Assembly: GCA_035315185.1 (NCBI GenBank)
Contig: DATFYE010000063.1
Coordinates: 1 to 64,000 of the forward strand
Length of the DNA: 64,000 bases
Origin: JADGQN01 sp035315185
GTDB lineage: Bacteria; Desulfobacterota; Syntrophorhabdia; Syntrophorhabdales; WCHB1-27
Direction: 5' to 3'
Both the position numbers and the translations under genes were made by a program. Under the pieces are notes generated by a model. The model worked only from the letters and a program-made list of their open reading frames with translations, was not told where the DNA came from and did no database searches. The first letter of the stretch is position 1; every line of letters begins with the position of its first letter. Positions 1 to 7,815 of this stretch are shown piece by piece.

Positions 1-10
1 ATCATGGCTC

Positions 11-81
11 CAAGAGGCAGGGGACAGACTGAAATAAGGGTTCGGCGACCCAGGAAGAAATAAGTCCCCCTGCCTTTCTTG
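11..81. repeat. Intergenic inverted repeat
   Basis: Bases 11-25 (CAAGAGGCAGGGGAC) pair with 64-81 (GTCCCCCTGCCTTTCTTG) across a loop of about 38 bases. This could be a REP-like hairpin or the end of a small inserted element. It immediately precedes a start-less coding remnant, so it may mark a breakpoint. Confidence 0.4.
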
Positions 82-320
82 GGGCTAATCTTACCTGCTT
101 ACATGATTCTTATACAGGAATTAATGGTAAGAGGAAGGAAGTCTCGGTAGGCCTGATTCGGAGTGAGAAAAACATTGCGTTCCCTCTCCCTGCCTCGTAT
201 AGTGTTCTTTTCCGCAATGGGGAACACAGGCACTTTCGTGCCGAATACTGCCCCGTGCTCCATGCGGATATACTGGTGGTCAATGATCCTGCTATAATTC
301 GAAGAGCGGGACGGATATGA
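33..320 (+). pseudogene. Start-less 3' coding remnant upstream of the sirtuin
   Basis: The frame is open from just after a TGA at 30-32 to a TGA at 318-320, and that stop overlaps the sirtuin ATG as ATGA. No ATG, GTG or TTG codon is in frame. The last 70 or so residues look protein-like, with segments such as FPLPASYSVLFRNG and HADILVVNDPAII. The stop/start overlap suggests it was once the upstream gene of an operon whose 5' part was lost near the inverted repeat at 11-81. The family is not recognised. It may also simply be an open non-coding frame. Confidence 0.3.
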
Positions 321-1021
321 GCAAAGATCTCGATCAACGCATTGAAGCCTTGGCCAAGCTCATGTTCAAGGCGAGGTATTTGGTTCTCTTCACGGGCGCC
401 GGCATCAGCACAGAATCAGGGCTCCCCGACTTCAGAGGGCCGGATGGCCTCTGGACACGTCGCGACAAAGGGCTTCCGCCGCCATCCAGTGGCGTGCCGT
501 GGCACCTCGTTCCACCGAATAGCGGCCATCTCGCGATCGTCGAACTGCAACACCTCGGCAAACTGAAATTCCTCATCTCGCAAAATGTCGATAACCTCCA
601 TCTGAAATCAGGCATACGTCCTGAACTCCTGGCGGAACTGCACGGGAACACAACGAAGCTGCGCTGCCCGAAGTGCGGCAGAACGTACGATCGATCCAGC
701 GGCCTGAGGAGCTGCCGTTGCGGCGGCGCACTCACGTCCAGCACGGTCGATTTCGGCCAGCCCTTACCCGAGCGCGATCTGATGCTCTCGTTTGAGCATG
801 CGCGAAAGAGCGATCTTTTTATTGTCGTAGGCTCGAGTCTCGTCGTTACACCAGCGGCCGACATGCCGAAAGAGGCTTTAGGGGCCGGGGCAAAGCTCGT
901 GATCATCAACGAGGCCGAAACGCCCTTTGACCGGTTTGCACACCTCAGGTTTCATGAAAAGGTAGGAGAAACCCTGCCGAAGGCTGTGGCACGCCTCAAG
1001 ATACTCATGGGCCTCGCCTGA
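317..1021 (+). CDS. Sir2-family NAD-dependent protein deacylase (SIRT6/7-like)
   Basis: This 234-residue protein should remove acyl groups from lysines using NAD+, releasing nicotinamide and O-acyl-ADP-ribose in the cytoplasm. The NAD motif FTGAGIST lies at about 25-32, then PDFRGPDGLW, the QNVDNLH motif at about 89-95, and the catalytic His in ELHGN near 109. A four-Cys zinc site follows (CPKC near 116-119 and the Cys pair of SCRCGG near 132-135). The wording GLWTRRDKGLPP, LPERDL and VVGSSLVVTP resembles the SIRT6/7 class more than the usual bacterial CobB, and the segment between the NAD motif and the catalytic core is short. It starts inside the stop codon of an upstream remnant. Its substrate cannot be told from the sequence. 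Confidence 0.88.
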   Translation: MSKDLDQRIEALAKLMFKARYLVLFTGAGISTESGLPDFRGPDGLWTRRDKGLPPPSSGVPWHLVPPNSGHLAIVELQHLGKLKFLISQNVDNLHLKSGIRPELLAELHGNTTKLRCPKCGRTYDRSSGLRSCRCGGALTSSTVDFGQPLPERDLMLSFEHARKSDLFIVVGSSLVVTPAADMPKEALGAGAKLVIINEAETPFDRFAHLRFHEKVGETLPKAVARLKILMGLA

Positions 1022-1066
1022 TTTGGCGCCCGACTCGCTGAACATTCGTCATTCTGAGCTCGACGA

Positions 1067-2302
1067 TCAGGGAATACCCTTTGCCTTGAGCGCGGCGACT
1101 GCAAGATCCACCTTTTCCAGAGCATCCGCTGCCTGTGTCCTTACGCTCTGCTCGGCTTCTCTGATAAGCGTTTGCAGCTGTGCATCATAGAGCCCCCAGG
1201 ATGTGACGCAATCGAGATAGCCGTCAGACAGATAACGGTACAGGATAAAACGCGCGCGCTCGACAGGCGACAGCGCTTTGTACCGGGCAATCTCAGCGAG
1301 CCACGCTTGCCTGTTCGCGAATAGCTGCCCTCTCATGGTGAAGAGGTTCGTGAGCTGCAGGGTCTCGAAGAGGCAGTCGAAGGTGAGGCCTTCCAGGATC
1401 TGTTCCAGTTCATCCACCATCCGATCATCGGATGCATGCCTGAACTCCCCTGAGCGCCACCGCTCGAAGAGCGGCGCAGTCTCCATGATGGCGAGGCCAC
1501 GCACCCGCACTTCTGCAGGCTGTACCTCATTGAGGATGCTGATGGTGCCGCGCATATGGTTCCTGCTCAGCTCCGTATCGCTGCCGGCGAGGCCGGGCAT
1601 GACAAAGGCGGCCATGCTGATACCGGACTCTTTGAGTTTGAGGCCCGCCGCGCGATGCTCCGCTTGTGTCGCTCCTTTGCGCATGTACGCGAGGACCTCG
1701 TCACAGCCTGACTCGATGCCGACGAAGGTCCACGCCAGTCCTGCGGCATGCAACTCCTGCAGTTCTTCGGCAGACCTCTGCGCGCAGGTCCTCGAGCGTG
1801 CATAGCAGGTGACGCTCTCCACCGTCGGGAACGATGTCCTCAGATGGTGCAGTACGTCAAGGAGGTCTTTCTGCTTCATGTGGAGCGCATTCGCGTCTTG
1901 GAGGAAAACGCGCCGCGCTCCGTGACTCAGCCAGTTGGCGACAGCACCAAGGCTTTGGAGCGCGAGCCACTGTTCGTGGGAAAGGTGACCGTCCGGATTG
2001 CCATACACGGAAGGATTGCGCCTTACAAATGCTCCCACCACCTCCCTGGTTATGCGTCCGCTGAGACCGATGGCAAAGGAGACTGCTTCAAGGAGACGCT
2101 GGATGCGCGCGGCAGCATCGATGTCCGCCGTGACCTCCTCTTTGCTCCTTGGAGAAAAGGTGCTGCCTTTATACACGTGACAGAAGAGACATTTGTTCCA
2201 GGGGCAGTTCCTGTTCACCCTGAGCATGAGTGACGCCCCTTCGCCGATCGGGCCCATAGGACCCATCTCCATGGTGAGCTCACGAGCGGTGCAGGCAGTC
2301 AT
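1067..2302 (-). CDS. Radical SAM protein with an unusual CX4CX2C cluster motif
   Basis: This 411-residue cytoplasmic protein belongs to the radical SAM superfamily, which cleaves S-adenosylmethionine at a [4Fe-4S] cluster to make a 5'-deoxyadenosyl radical. The cluster motif NCPWNKCLFC puts Cys at 33, 38 and 41, a CX4CX2C spacing instead of the standard CX3CX2C. A glycine-rich stretch and the strand motif WTFVGIESGCDEVL in the middle fit the partial TIM barrel of MiaB/Elp3/HemN-like enzymes. The last 130 residues are helical and give no clue. It is transcribed toward the sirtuin, with 45 bp between their stop codons. The substrate is unknown. Confidence 0.85.
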   Translation of the reverse strand: MTACTARELTMEMGPMGPIGEGASLMLRVNRNCPWNKCLFCHVYKGSTFSPRSKEEVTADIDAAARIQRLLEAVSFAIGLSGRITREVVGAFVRRNPSVYGNPDGHLSHEQWLALQSLGAVANWLSHGARRVFLQDANALHMKQKDLLDVLHHLRTSFPTVESVTCYARSRTCAQRSAEELQELHAAGLAWTFVGIESGCDEVLAYMRKGATQAEHRAAGLKLKESGISMAAFVMPGLAGSDTELSRNHMRGTISILNEVQPAEVRVRGLAIMETAPLFERWRSGEFRHASDDRMVDELEQILEGLTFDCLFETLQLTNLFTMRGQLFANRQAWLAEIARYKALSPVERARFILYRYLSDGYLDCVTSWGLYDAQLQTLIREAEQSVRTQAADALEKVDLAVAALKAKGIP

Positions 2303-2470
2303 GGATACGACCTATCCAGTATTCTACCGCATCTTTATCGTTACGTCATCGATGCGAGAACCTTGCCACGGCAGTGTAACAAAGCGAGTCAGAAAATGCG
2401 GCCTTTATAGGTAGAGTAGACTACGGGCTGTGGGCACAAGAAAAGGCGGAACTATTGCTGACGGTCTGTA

Positions 2471-2496
2471 ACAAGGGGCGCTAATGCGCCCCTTGT
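2471..2496. terminator. Strong hairpin downstream of the MFS gene
   Basis: ACAAGGGGCGC at 2471-2481 pairs perfectly with GCGCCCCTTGT at 2486-2496 around a TAAT loop. It lies about 140 bp past the MFS stop and has no T-run on either side, so it is either a stem-only terminator or a structural repeat. The 2500-2636 stretch is GC-rich and continues the composition of the MFS gene. Confidence 0.5.
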
Positions 2497-2636
2497 GCGG
2501 TTGTCATCTGCCCGGGTAATGGTCACCGTTCCGGTTACTTTCCCGGTAGCTGCGGCGGCGAGGGTGAAGCTACCGGCGCACCGTGCCGTCCCGTCCGAGG
2601 AAACCGTGGCCTCCTGCGGACGGGACGGGCTGTTGG

Positions 2637-4022
2637 TCAGGGCGACAGCTCCTCGAGTACTCTGCCCTTGGTCTCGATCGCGAAGACCAGTGTCACGAGG
2701 CCGCCGACGAGCGCGACCGCTGCGAAGGCCGAAAACACGTACCGGATTCCTAAGTCGCCGACGATCCAGCCGACCAGGATCGGGCCGATCGACGATCCCG
2801 CCCTGAGCCAAGCACTGCCGAAGCCGGTGCCGATCGCACGCAGACGGGTCGGGTAGAGCTCGGCCGAGTAGAGATAGAGCGAGAACGCGATGGTCTGCAG
2901 TATCGCGTAGGTGGCGGTCGCCAGGATCAGCACCTGGATGGCCGAGGTGGCGCCGAGCCACGTGAGAGTCAGGAGCGGCACGATAACGACCAGGAACGCC
3001 GTCGAATACCAGGGCTTGCGGCCGACCTTGTCGATCAGCAGGGCGCAGATGATCGAGGCGACGACACCAGCGGTCGAGGTGATCCAGGCGTAAGCGAGGC
3101 TGGTCTGCAGCGGCAGCTTGAACACCTGCTTGTAGAGGGTGGGCAACCAGGTGATCAGGCCGTTATTGACCATATAGACGCACACCCACATGCCCCAGAT
3201 CGTGAAGGTCCGCTTAAGGTAGATACCCTTGAACAGCTCATGCCAGTCGGAACGGACAGTCGCCTTGGGGTCGAGTGGGTGCACCACCGGCTCCGGCAGC
3301 GTAAGGCCGCGCTTCGTCGCGTCGTTCTCGAGCATTTTCACGACGGCATCGGCTTGCGCGATGCGGCCCTTGGAGGCGAGCCAGCGCGGCGACTCCGGCA
3401 TCATCCAGCGCAGCGGAATGGTCAGCACAGACGGAACCAAGCCAACCACGAACATCGCCTTCCAGCCGTAAATCGGCACCAGGAAGTAGCCAGCCATGCC
3501 GGCGAACATCAAGCCGATCGGGAAGATCACCTCGTAGAGCAGGAAGAAGCGACCGCGCTTACGGGCCCCGATGAACTCGTTGATATAGGCGCTCGCCACC
3601 GGCACCTCGCCGCCCGAGCCGATCCCCTGCACGAAGCGGAACACCAACATGGAGGTGCCGCTCCAGGCGAACAGGCAGGCGAAATCCATCGACACGAACA
3701 CCACGATAGTGATTAAGAGCGTATGCAAGCGGCCAAGCTTCTCGGCCACGGATCCGAAGACGACCGCACCGATTAGCTGGCCGACATAGCCGGCCGAAAT
3801 AATGAAGCCAACCTCGGCCGGCGCGAGCTTCCACTCGGACACGAGTTGCGGCATCGCGAAAGCGATTGCCAGCACGGTGTAGGCGTCAAAGAAAGTGGCG
3901 AGACCGACGATAACGCGTATGATCTGCAGCCGGCGTGTGACCGGGAGCCGCTCGAGGCGGGCAACCAGTTCGGCATTGGCGGCGCTGTGCACTGCAGCGC
4001 TATCTATAACACGGGCTGTCAT
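2637..4022 (-). CDS. MFS permease, sugar/organic-acid (NiaP/SP-like) type
   Basis: This 461-residue inner-membrane transporter has about twelve hydrophobic segments. It carries the sugar-porter-like signatures GSVAEKLGRLHT after helix 2, PESPRWLASKGR in the central loop and LIDKVGRKPW after helix 8, with a C-terminal ETKGRVLEEL typical of this branch. It should move a small anionic or sugar-like solute with protons. It lies downstream of the aldolase gene on the same strand, 234 bp away, so the two may import and degrade one substrate. Its G+C content and codon choice are visibly higher than in the adjacent aldolase and LacI genes, which suggests separate acquisition. ATG 4022 follows the ribosome-binding sequence AAAGGGGAGG. 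Confidence 0.85.
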   Translation of the reverse strand: MTARVIDSAAVHSAANAELVARLERLPVTRRLQIIRVIVGLATFFDAYTVLAIAFAMPQLVSEWKLAPAEVGFIISAGYVGQLIGAVVFGSVAEKLGRLHTLLITIVVFVSMDFACLFAWSGTSMLVFRFVQGIGSGGEVPVASAYINEFIGARKRGRFFLLYEVIFPIGLMFAGMAGYFLVPIYGWKAMFVVGLVPSVLTIPLRWMMPESPRWLASKGRIAQADAVVKMLENDATKRGLTLPEPVVHPLDPKATVRSDWHELFKGIYLKRTFTIWGMWVCVYMVNNGLITWLPTLYKQVFKLPLQTSLAYAWITSTAGVVASIICALLIDKVGRKPWYSTAFLVVIVPLLTLTWLGATSAIQVLILATATYAILQTIAFSLYLYSAELYPTRLRAIGTGFGSAWLRAGSSIGPILVGWIVGDLGIRYVFSAFAAVALVGGLVTLVFAIETKGRVLEELSP

Positions 4023-4034
4023 GACGTTTGTCCT

Positions 4035-4128
4035 CCCCTTTATTGTTTTTGGTTTAGGAAATTACGTCCTTCCCGTTCAAAAAGTTCAATCCCTTTTCGT
4101 AGAATCCAAAGACATAAAATACCTGATC
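4035..4128 (-). repeat. Diverged repeat, copy 1 (upstream of MFS)
   Basis: Read on the minus strand, about 90 bp ending in the MFS ribosome-binding region aligns with 6394-6479 upstream of the LacI gene. Shared words include CGGGAAGG, AATTTCCTA and AAAGGGG. Copy 1 has one extra T in a poly-T run, breaking the reading frame that is open in copy 2. The rest of the 4129-4256 spacer holds only the inverted repeat at 4203-4239. Confidence 0.6.
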
Positions 4129-4202
4129 TGTAGATACACTCCGCGAAAAACCATTGACTCATGAGGGCAAAAGCCCTTAAATTTACAATAAACTTAGTAT
4201 GA

Positions 4203-4239
4203 AGAAAGTGCTTTCTGTTATGTATCGAAAGCACTTTCT
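4203..4239. promoter_or_regulatory. 13-bp inverted repeat made of two GAAAG-CTTTC palindromes
   Basis: AGAAAGTGCTTTC at 4203-4215 pairs with GAAAGCACTTTCT at 4227-4239 across 11 bases. Each arm is itself a near-palindrome resembling the GAAAACGTTTTC operators upstream of the aldolase. It may be the aldolase terminator, which would be weak because no T-run follows, or a second operator pair controlling the MFS gene. Confidence 0.5.
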
Positions 4240-4256
4240 CTCTCTTCATGTATGTG

Positions 4257-5201
4257 TCATACCAGGTTTACCAAGCTGACACCGGAATCGGCCAATGCCT
4301 TCGAAACTCTTTTCTTTTCTTCCTGATTAAGCGGAACAAGAGGCGGTCTCATCAACGGCAATCTGAACACCTTTCGCTGAACCAGGAATTCCTTCATACG
4401 CGCATGAGCTTCTCCGGAAGGTTGTCCGATGCCATAGATAGCGCTTGACGCGGCAAACAGTTTCTCGTTGACCTTTTTAGCTTCTTTTAAATCTTCTCTT
4501 TGAACTGCTTTGAACAGCTCGGTAACGAGTTCCGGCACGCATCCTGAGAACCCGACCAGAGCTCCATCAAGACCTTGGATCATTGTAGAAAGGAGATTTT
4601 CATCATGACAGGTAACCAGGGTTGTATCAGGTGCTTTTTCACGTAAAATCCGGACATCTCTTTCATACAATGGCATATCACGGGTTCCCATCTTGACAGC
4701 GACTACATTCGGGATCTTGCACATTTCTAACAGCAACTCAACCGGATAGAATGCTTTTGTAGCAGCCGGATAAAGATGAATGAAGATCTTGATATCAATG
4801 GCAGCTGCAACATCCTGAACGAACTTAAGGGCTGATTCCTGCTTCATCCCAAATCTCAGCCATATATGCGGCGGCATGAGCAAAATACCATCAGCACCAG
4901 CCTCTTGTGCAGCTTTAGCGTGCTCGATAGCCTCGAATGAACCTTCTGCAGAAACTCCGGATATAATTTTGGTTCTTCCTGCCACATGGTCAGCGGCAAG
5001 CTTTGTTACATGTGCCCGTTCCACTGGCAAAAATCCTGATATTTCCCCGGTATGCCCGTTAGTTACGAGGCCGGCAACGCCCTTGTCAGTAAACTTGAGC
5101 AGCCAGTCGATGTAGTTCCTGAATTCCTGCTCATTAATGGAGTAGTCCGCTTTCAGTGGAACCATTATTGCCGGGTAAATCCCTCCCCATTCTCTTTTCA
5201 T
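4257..5201 (-). CDS. Dihydrodipicolinate synthase/N-acetylneuraminate lyase family aldolase
   Basis: This 314-residue cytoplasmic TIM-barrel class I aldolase or dehydratase forms a Schiff base with a 2-oxo acid. The Schiff-base lysine is K170 in VVAVKMGTRD, the catalytic Tyr is Y144 in IFIHLYPAA, and VTNGHTGE at about 47-53 corresponds to the GTTGE substrate loop. The start at 5201 is chosen because AAGGAGG sits just upstream and MKREWGGIYPAI begins the barrel; a longer frame would run through the promoter. The gene is driven by a consensus promoter carrying two LacI-type operators. Together with the LacI regulator and the MFS permease this indicates sugar-acid or related catabolism rather than lysine synthesis. 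The exact substrate is unknown. Confidence 0.88.
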   Translation of the reverse strand: MKREWGGIYPAIMVPLKADYSINEQEFRNYIDWLLKFTDKGVAGLVTNGHTGEISGFLPVERAHVTKLAADHVAGRTKIISGVSAEGSFEAIEHAKAAQEAGADGILLMPPHIWLRFGMKQESALKFVQDVAAAIDIKIFIHLYPAATKAFYPVELLLEMCKIPNVVAVKMGTRDMPLYERDVRILREKAPDTTLVTCHDENLLSTMIQGLDGALVGFSGCVPELVTELFKAVQREDLKEAKKVNEKLFAASSAIYGIGQPSGEAHARMKEFLVQRKVFRLPLMRPPLVPLNQEEKKRVSKALADSGVSLVNLV

Positions 5202-5244
5202 AATGCTCAACCTCCTTTTTTTGTTTTTTGGCTCTAAACAGCCA

Positions 5245-5260
5245 TAGAAAACGTTTTCTA
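5245..5260. promoter_or_regulatory. LacI-family operator O2
   Basis: TAGAAAACGTTTTCTA is a perfect 16-bp palindrome with the central CG typical of LacI/PurR/CcpA sites. It lies just downstream of the -10 box, about 25 bp centre to centre from O1. Confidence 0.85.
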
Positions 5261-5265
5261 TTATC

Positions 5266-5294
5266 ATTATAGAAAACGTTTTCTGCCTTGTCAA
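5266..5294 (-). promoter_or_regulatory. Consensus sigma-70 promoter of the aldolase gene
   Basis: On the minus strand TTGACA (5294-5289) and TATAAT (5271-5266) are both perfect consensus boxes separated by exactly 17 bp. The spacer contains most of operator O1, so a bound repressor would exclude RNA polymerase. Confidence 0.88.
5270..5285. promoter_or_regulatory. LacI-family operator O1 inside the promoter spacer
   Basis: TAGAAAACGTTTTCTG differs from O2 only at the last base. It overlaps the spacer and the edge of the -10 box. The adjacent LacI-family gene at 5368-6381 is the natural candidate repressor, by inference. Confidence 0.85.
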
Positions 5295-5367
5295 TAATTT
5301 TTTTTATAATTTTTTTTTACTCAACGAGAAATGATGAAAGGCCGGTTTAAGGAAGATTTTTCCCTGA

Positions 5368-6381
5368 TTAATTCAAGGTCTTGACCGATCTTCTTTCGAT
5401 GATTTTGGTATCTACAATAACTGCAATACTATCCTTATCTTCAACAATGGCATCTACAGCCAACATCCCAATCTCATATCTAGGAATACTAAGTGTAGTA
5501 AGAGGTGGATCGGCATACATTGCTTCCGTTAGGTCGCCAATACTTATAAAAGAAATGTCTTCCGGGATATTTAGTCCTTGCTCCTTAACAGCACTCATGG
5601 CTCCGATAACAATGTTATCGTTTGCACCGCATATCGCAGTCATATTTTTCACCTTGGACAGTAGCACTTTACATGCGTCGTAACCTCCCTTCCGTGTGAA
5701 ATCGCTGTAACTAACATACTCCATACTGAATTCGATGCCAGCGCGGTCGATAGCATCTTTATAACCTTTCAACCGCTCTATAGACGTGTACACCTTCTGT
5801 GGTCCAGAGATGAAGCATATGTTCCTATGCCCTCGCTGAATAAGGTATTCTGTAATTCTTTTTCCTGCCTCATAATTATCGATCATTACATATGGTATTT
5901 CCATTCCTTGAGGAGCTAAGGCAACGATTTTCAAGCCATATTTATCATGTCTTGCGAGCTGTTTGGAAAGTTTTTGCTTATAGTCCAACTGGTCCAGCCC
6001 ACCTCCGGCCAATATTATGCCCTTCACCCTGTGCTGCCAGAGAATGTCGTGATACCGAAGCTCGTTTTCAGGATTTCGGCCTGTACTGCACACTAAGGAC
6101 AGATATCCAAGTTGACTAGCCCTCTCGGTTACTCCCTTGGCAATGTCTCCGAAATACGGGTCGGATATATCCCGCACTATAAGTCCTATAATATCACTAA
6201 AGCGCTTCTTTAAATGCTGCGCAGCTATATTCGGCCTATAGTGCAGTTTCTCAATTGCTTTTAACACTCGCTTGCGTTTCTCATCTGATACCGGGTAGGA
6301 GACGTTATTTATGATACGCGAAACAGTAGTGATTGAAACTCCAGCAAGTTTTGCCACATCAACAATTGATGTATTTTTCAT
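5368..6381 (-). CDS. LacI-family transcriptional regulator
   Basis: This 337-residue protein has the N-terminal LacI helix-turn-helix (VDVAKLAGVSITTVSRIINN at about 7-26) and hinge to about residue 60. A periplasmic-binding-protein-like effector domain follows, ending with SISIGD and PPLTTLSIP near 280-310. It should bind palindromic operators as a dimer and release or tighten on binding a small metabolite. The gene lies 74 bp upstream of the promoter it probably controls, on the same strand. Its ribosome-binding site AAAGGGGAT lies at the end of the repeat described at 6394-6479. Confidence 0.93.
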   Translation of the reverse strand: MKNTSIVDVAKLAGVSITTVSRIINNVSYPVSDEKRKRVLKAIEKLHYRPNIAAQHLKKRFSDIIGLIVRDISDPYFGDIAKGVTERASQLGYLSLVCSTGRNPENELRYHDILWQHRVKGIILAGGGLDQLDYKQKLSKQLARHDKYGLKIVALAPQGMEIPYVMIDNYEAGKRITEYLIQRGHRNICFISGPQKVYTSIERLKGYKDAIDRAGIEFSMEYVSYSDFTRKGGYDACKVLLSKVKNMTAICGANDNIVIGAMSAVKEQGLNIPEDISFISIGDLTEAMYADPPLTTLSIPRYEIGMLAVDAIVEDKDSIAVIVDTKIIERRSVKTLN

Positions 6382-6389
6382 GTACTATT

Positions 6390-6647
6390 TTATCCCCTTT
6401 GTTGATCTAGGAAATTTCGCCCTTCCCGCTCAAAATTCCAGCACTTTTTGTAGACGCCAGAGAAATAGGATACTTCATCGTAATCGTCAAATCCACCCCA
6501 TCTTGGCAAACGGAAAGGGTAAGTGAAAGGGAGTTTTAGGAAAAACGTAGACGCCATCTGGGTTGGCCTTTCTCCTGCTATCAGGGCAATCTCGATGAAG
6601 GGGGTAGGCAGGGCTGCTCTCTGAACCTGCCTTTTCTTTTGAGCAGT
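6390..6647 (-). pseudogene. 85-codon open frame, unknown, no good start (gene tail?)
   Basis: The frame between TGA 6650-6648 and TAA 6392-6390 has no plausible start except an internal ATG in the segment TQMAST. The translation is protein-like (PTPFIEIALIAGERP; FRLPRWGGFDDYDE; NFEREGRNFLDQ). The C-terminal 30 codons recur, frameshifted, upstream of the MFS gene. It may be the tail of a lost gene or a conserved non-coding repeat. The family is not recognised. From 6650 to 6960 nothing else is evident. Confidence 0.35.
6394..6479 (-). repeat. Diverged repeat, copy 2 (upstream of LacI gene)
   Basis: This is homologous to 4035-4128 in the same orientation, and both copies end at the ribosome-binding site of the following gene. 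In this copy the coding frame ending FEREGRNFLDQ is intact. Confidence 0.6.
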
Positions 6648-6960
6648 TCAATTGGTAATCGCTCGTCTCAGAGGTTATCAAAAGGTGTGGACTTGTAGGT
6701 GCAATGCTCAGTCCGTCTTCACGTCGTCGGCTCACAATTCCACCTACTAATGCGCAAATGCACGCTCATTCGAGGAATAAGCATTACGGAGCGAAACGGT
6801 GAATAAGGGAATGTTGCTCACACCTAAATACGCAGGGCACAAGGGGGCAGCGCTTCAGTCTAAAAGTCACAGGCGCCGAGTGCGACCCGACGCCTGTGAC
6901 GTCCTGTGCTGCCCTATATTGTCCCTTTATTCCTCTAACCGGATCAAAACGCGTGAGATA

Positions 6961-7281
6961 CTACAGATCCGGTATAAGGTAGGCGTCGTGTACATCCCAC
7001 CAACACAAACAGGACTCAATTTCTCGGGCGAGCTGGGCATCACGGCGCCGCTCGACCTTCTCGACTTCGTTCCAGAGGGTAGAGCGGTCGGCAAAACGAT
7101 CGGGCGCATCTTCAGGGAGAAGGATCTCCGAGTGGGCAAGGTCCTTCTTCCGGGAATAGTCGAAGGTGAGCCCCTGGCTCTTGTCCTTGATGCTCGATCG
7201 TGAACGGTAGGCTGCTGCAGCGACCGCGCTCCTGCCCGAGGATCTCGCGATGATTTTTGCCGAGAGGTGGTAACTGGCCAT
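6961..7281 (-). pseudogene. Truncated MobQ-type relaxase (left element)
   Basis: The first roughly 90 residues match the N-terminus of the full-length relaxase at 11594-14062 closely (MASYHLSAKIIARS; SIKDKSQG; LWNEVEKVERR). Similarity then stops after AQLAREIE, near 7013, and the frame runs 17 unrelated codons to a stop, so the metal-binding and helicase parts are gone. This copy keeps a Tyr at residue 25 (AAAAYRS), the position of the catalytic tyrosine in RSF1010 MobA. ATG 7281 replaces the GTG of the right-hand copy. It is almost certainly non-functional. Confidence 0.85.
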
Positions 7282-7291
7282 GGGATTATCC

Positions 7292-7330
7292 CGTTGCCCG
7301 CATGGGGGCAACGTGAGAGTGCGCCCTCAC
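7292..7330 (+). other. Candidate MobQ-type oriT (left element)
   Basis: An inverted repeat CGTTGCCC (7292-7299) / GGGCAACG (7306-7313) is followed after a few bases by AGTGCGCCCTCAC (7318-7330). IncQ/RSF1010 oriTs have the same arrangement, a hairpin followed by a nick region containing GTGCGCCCT. It sits just upstream of the relaxase start, as in the right-hand element. Confidence 0.72.
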
Positions 7331-7557
7331 CTTCGTTCGGTAGTGTCTCGCTGCGCTCGGTAGCACCATAACCACACCTAGAGTGCTAGCTCATTAACGA
7401 CGGAACTGCTTTGGATGTTGCGTTGCCAGATAAAGGGGATAGACGAAAAAGTTTTCTGGAAAGGTCCCTTAAGAAGACACGGTCGAGCTCGAGGGACCAG
7501 CTCTGTCCGGGAAAAATCAGAGACCACCTTGACGCCCAAGGACATATTGTTATGTTA

Positions 7558-7580
7558 GAACAGGTGTTCTAGTTTGTCAA
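7558..7580 (-). promoter_or_regulatory. Relaxase promoter region with GAAC-N4-GTTC palindrome (left)
   Basis: On the minus strand a TTGACA box (7580-7575) is followed by AGAACACCTGTTCT (7570-7557), a perfect GAAC-N4-GTTC palindrome, in the expected spacer. A -10 box is not obvious. The right-hand element has an equivalent site. The spacing supports a repressor site over the relaxase promoter. From 7331 to 7557 nothing else is evident. Confidence 0.5.
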
Positions 7581-7745
7581 GAAAAGTTTTTGCAATTGCG
7601 TGGATCCTCGTGCCGACTTTCTGAACATCCCGCACCATCCCCACCGCTCCTTTGAGGTAGCCGTCAACGCAAGCCCCCTGCCATCCGTTATCGGCTGTCA
7701 TGCGGCCCTGCATGCCGGCGCTATTGTTCGTCTCTCCTTAGCTTC

Positions 7746-7784
7746 CTTTTTTCCCCCGGCCCTTTTTGAGGGGAAAAAAGTTTT
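7746..7784 (+). terminator. Leader hairpin plus T-run (attenuator-like), left element
   Basis: CTTTTTTCCCC (7746-7756) pairs with GGGGAAAAAAG (7770-7780), followed by TTTT, 36 bp before the first gene of the small ORF-xis-int operon. The structure is conserved in the right-hand element (11126-11160). It may be an intrinsic terminator acting as an attenuator, or it may insulate the operon from upstream transcription. Confidence 0.6.
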
Positions 7785-7815
7785 AATGGGTGATAGACCC
7801 GAAAGGAGGACAGGG

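Noticed and set aside
2452..2636. C-terminal continuation of a surface protein (beta-rich translation SFTLAAAATGKV)
   Set aside because: The frame overlaps the MFS gene in another phase and has no independent start, so it is not supported as coding.
7558..7569. Calling the GAAC-N4-GTTC site a LexA box
   Set aside because: The pattern matches Gram-positive SOS boxes, but the host's LexA site is unknown and Desulfobacterota often use other motifs. It is reported only as a palindrome.
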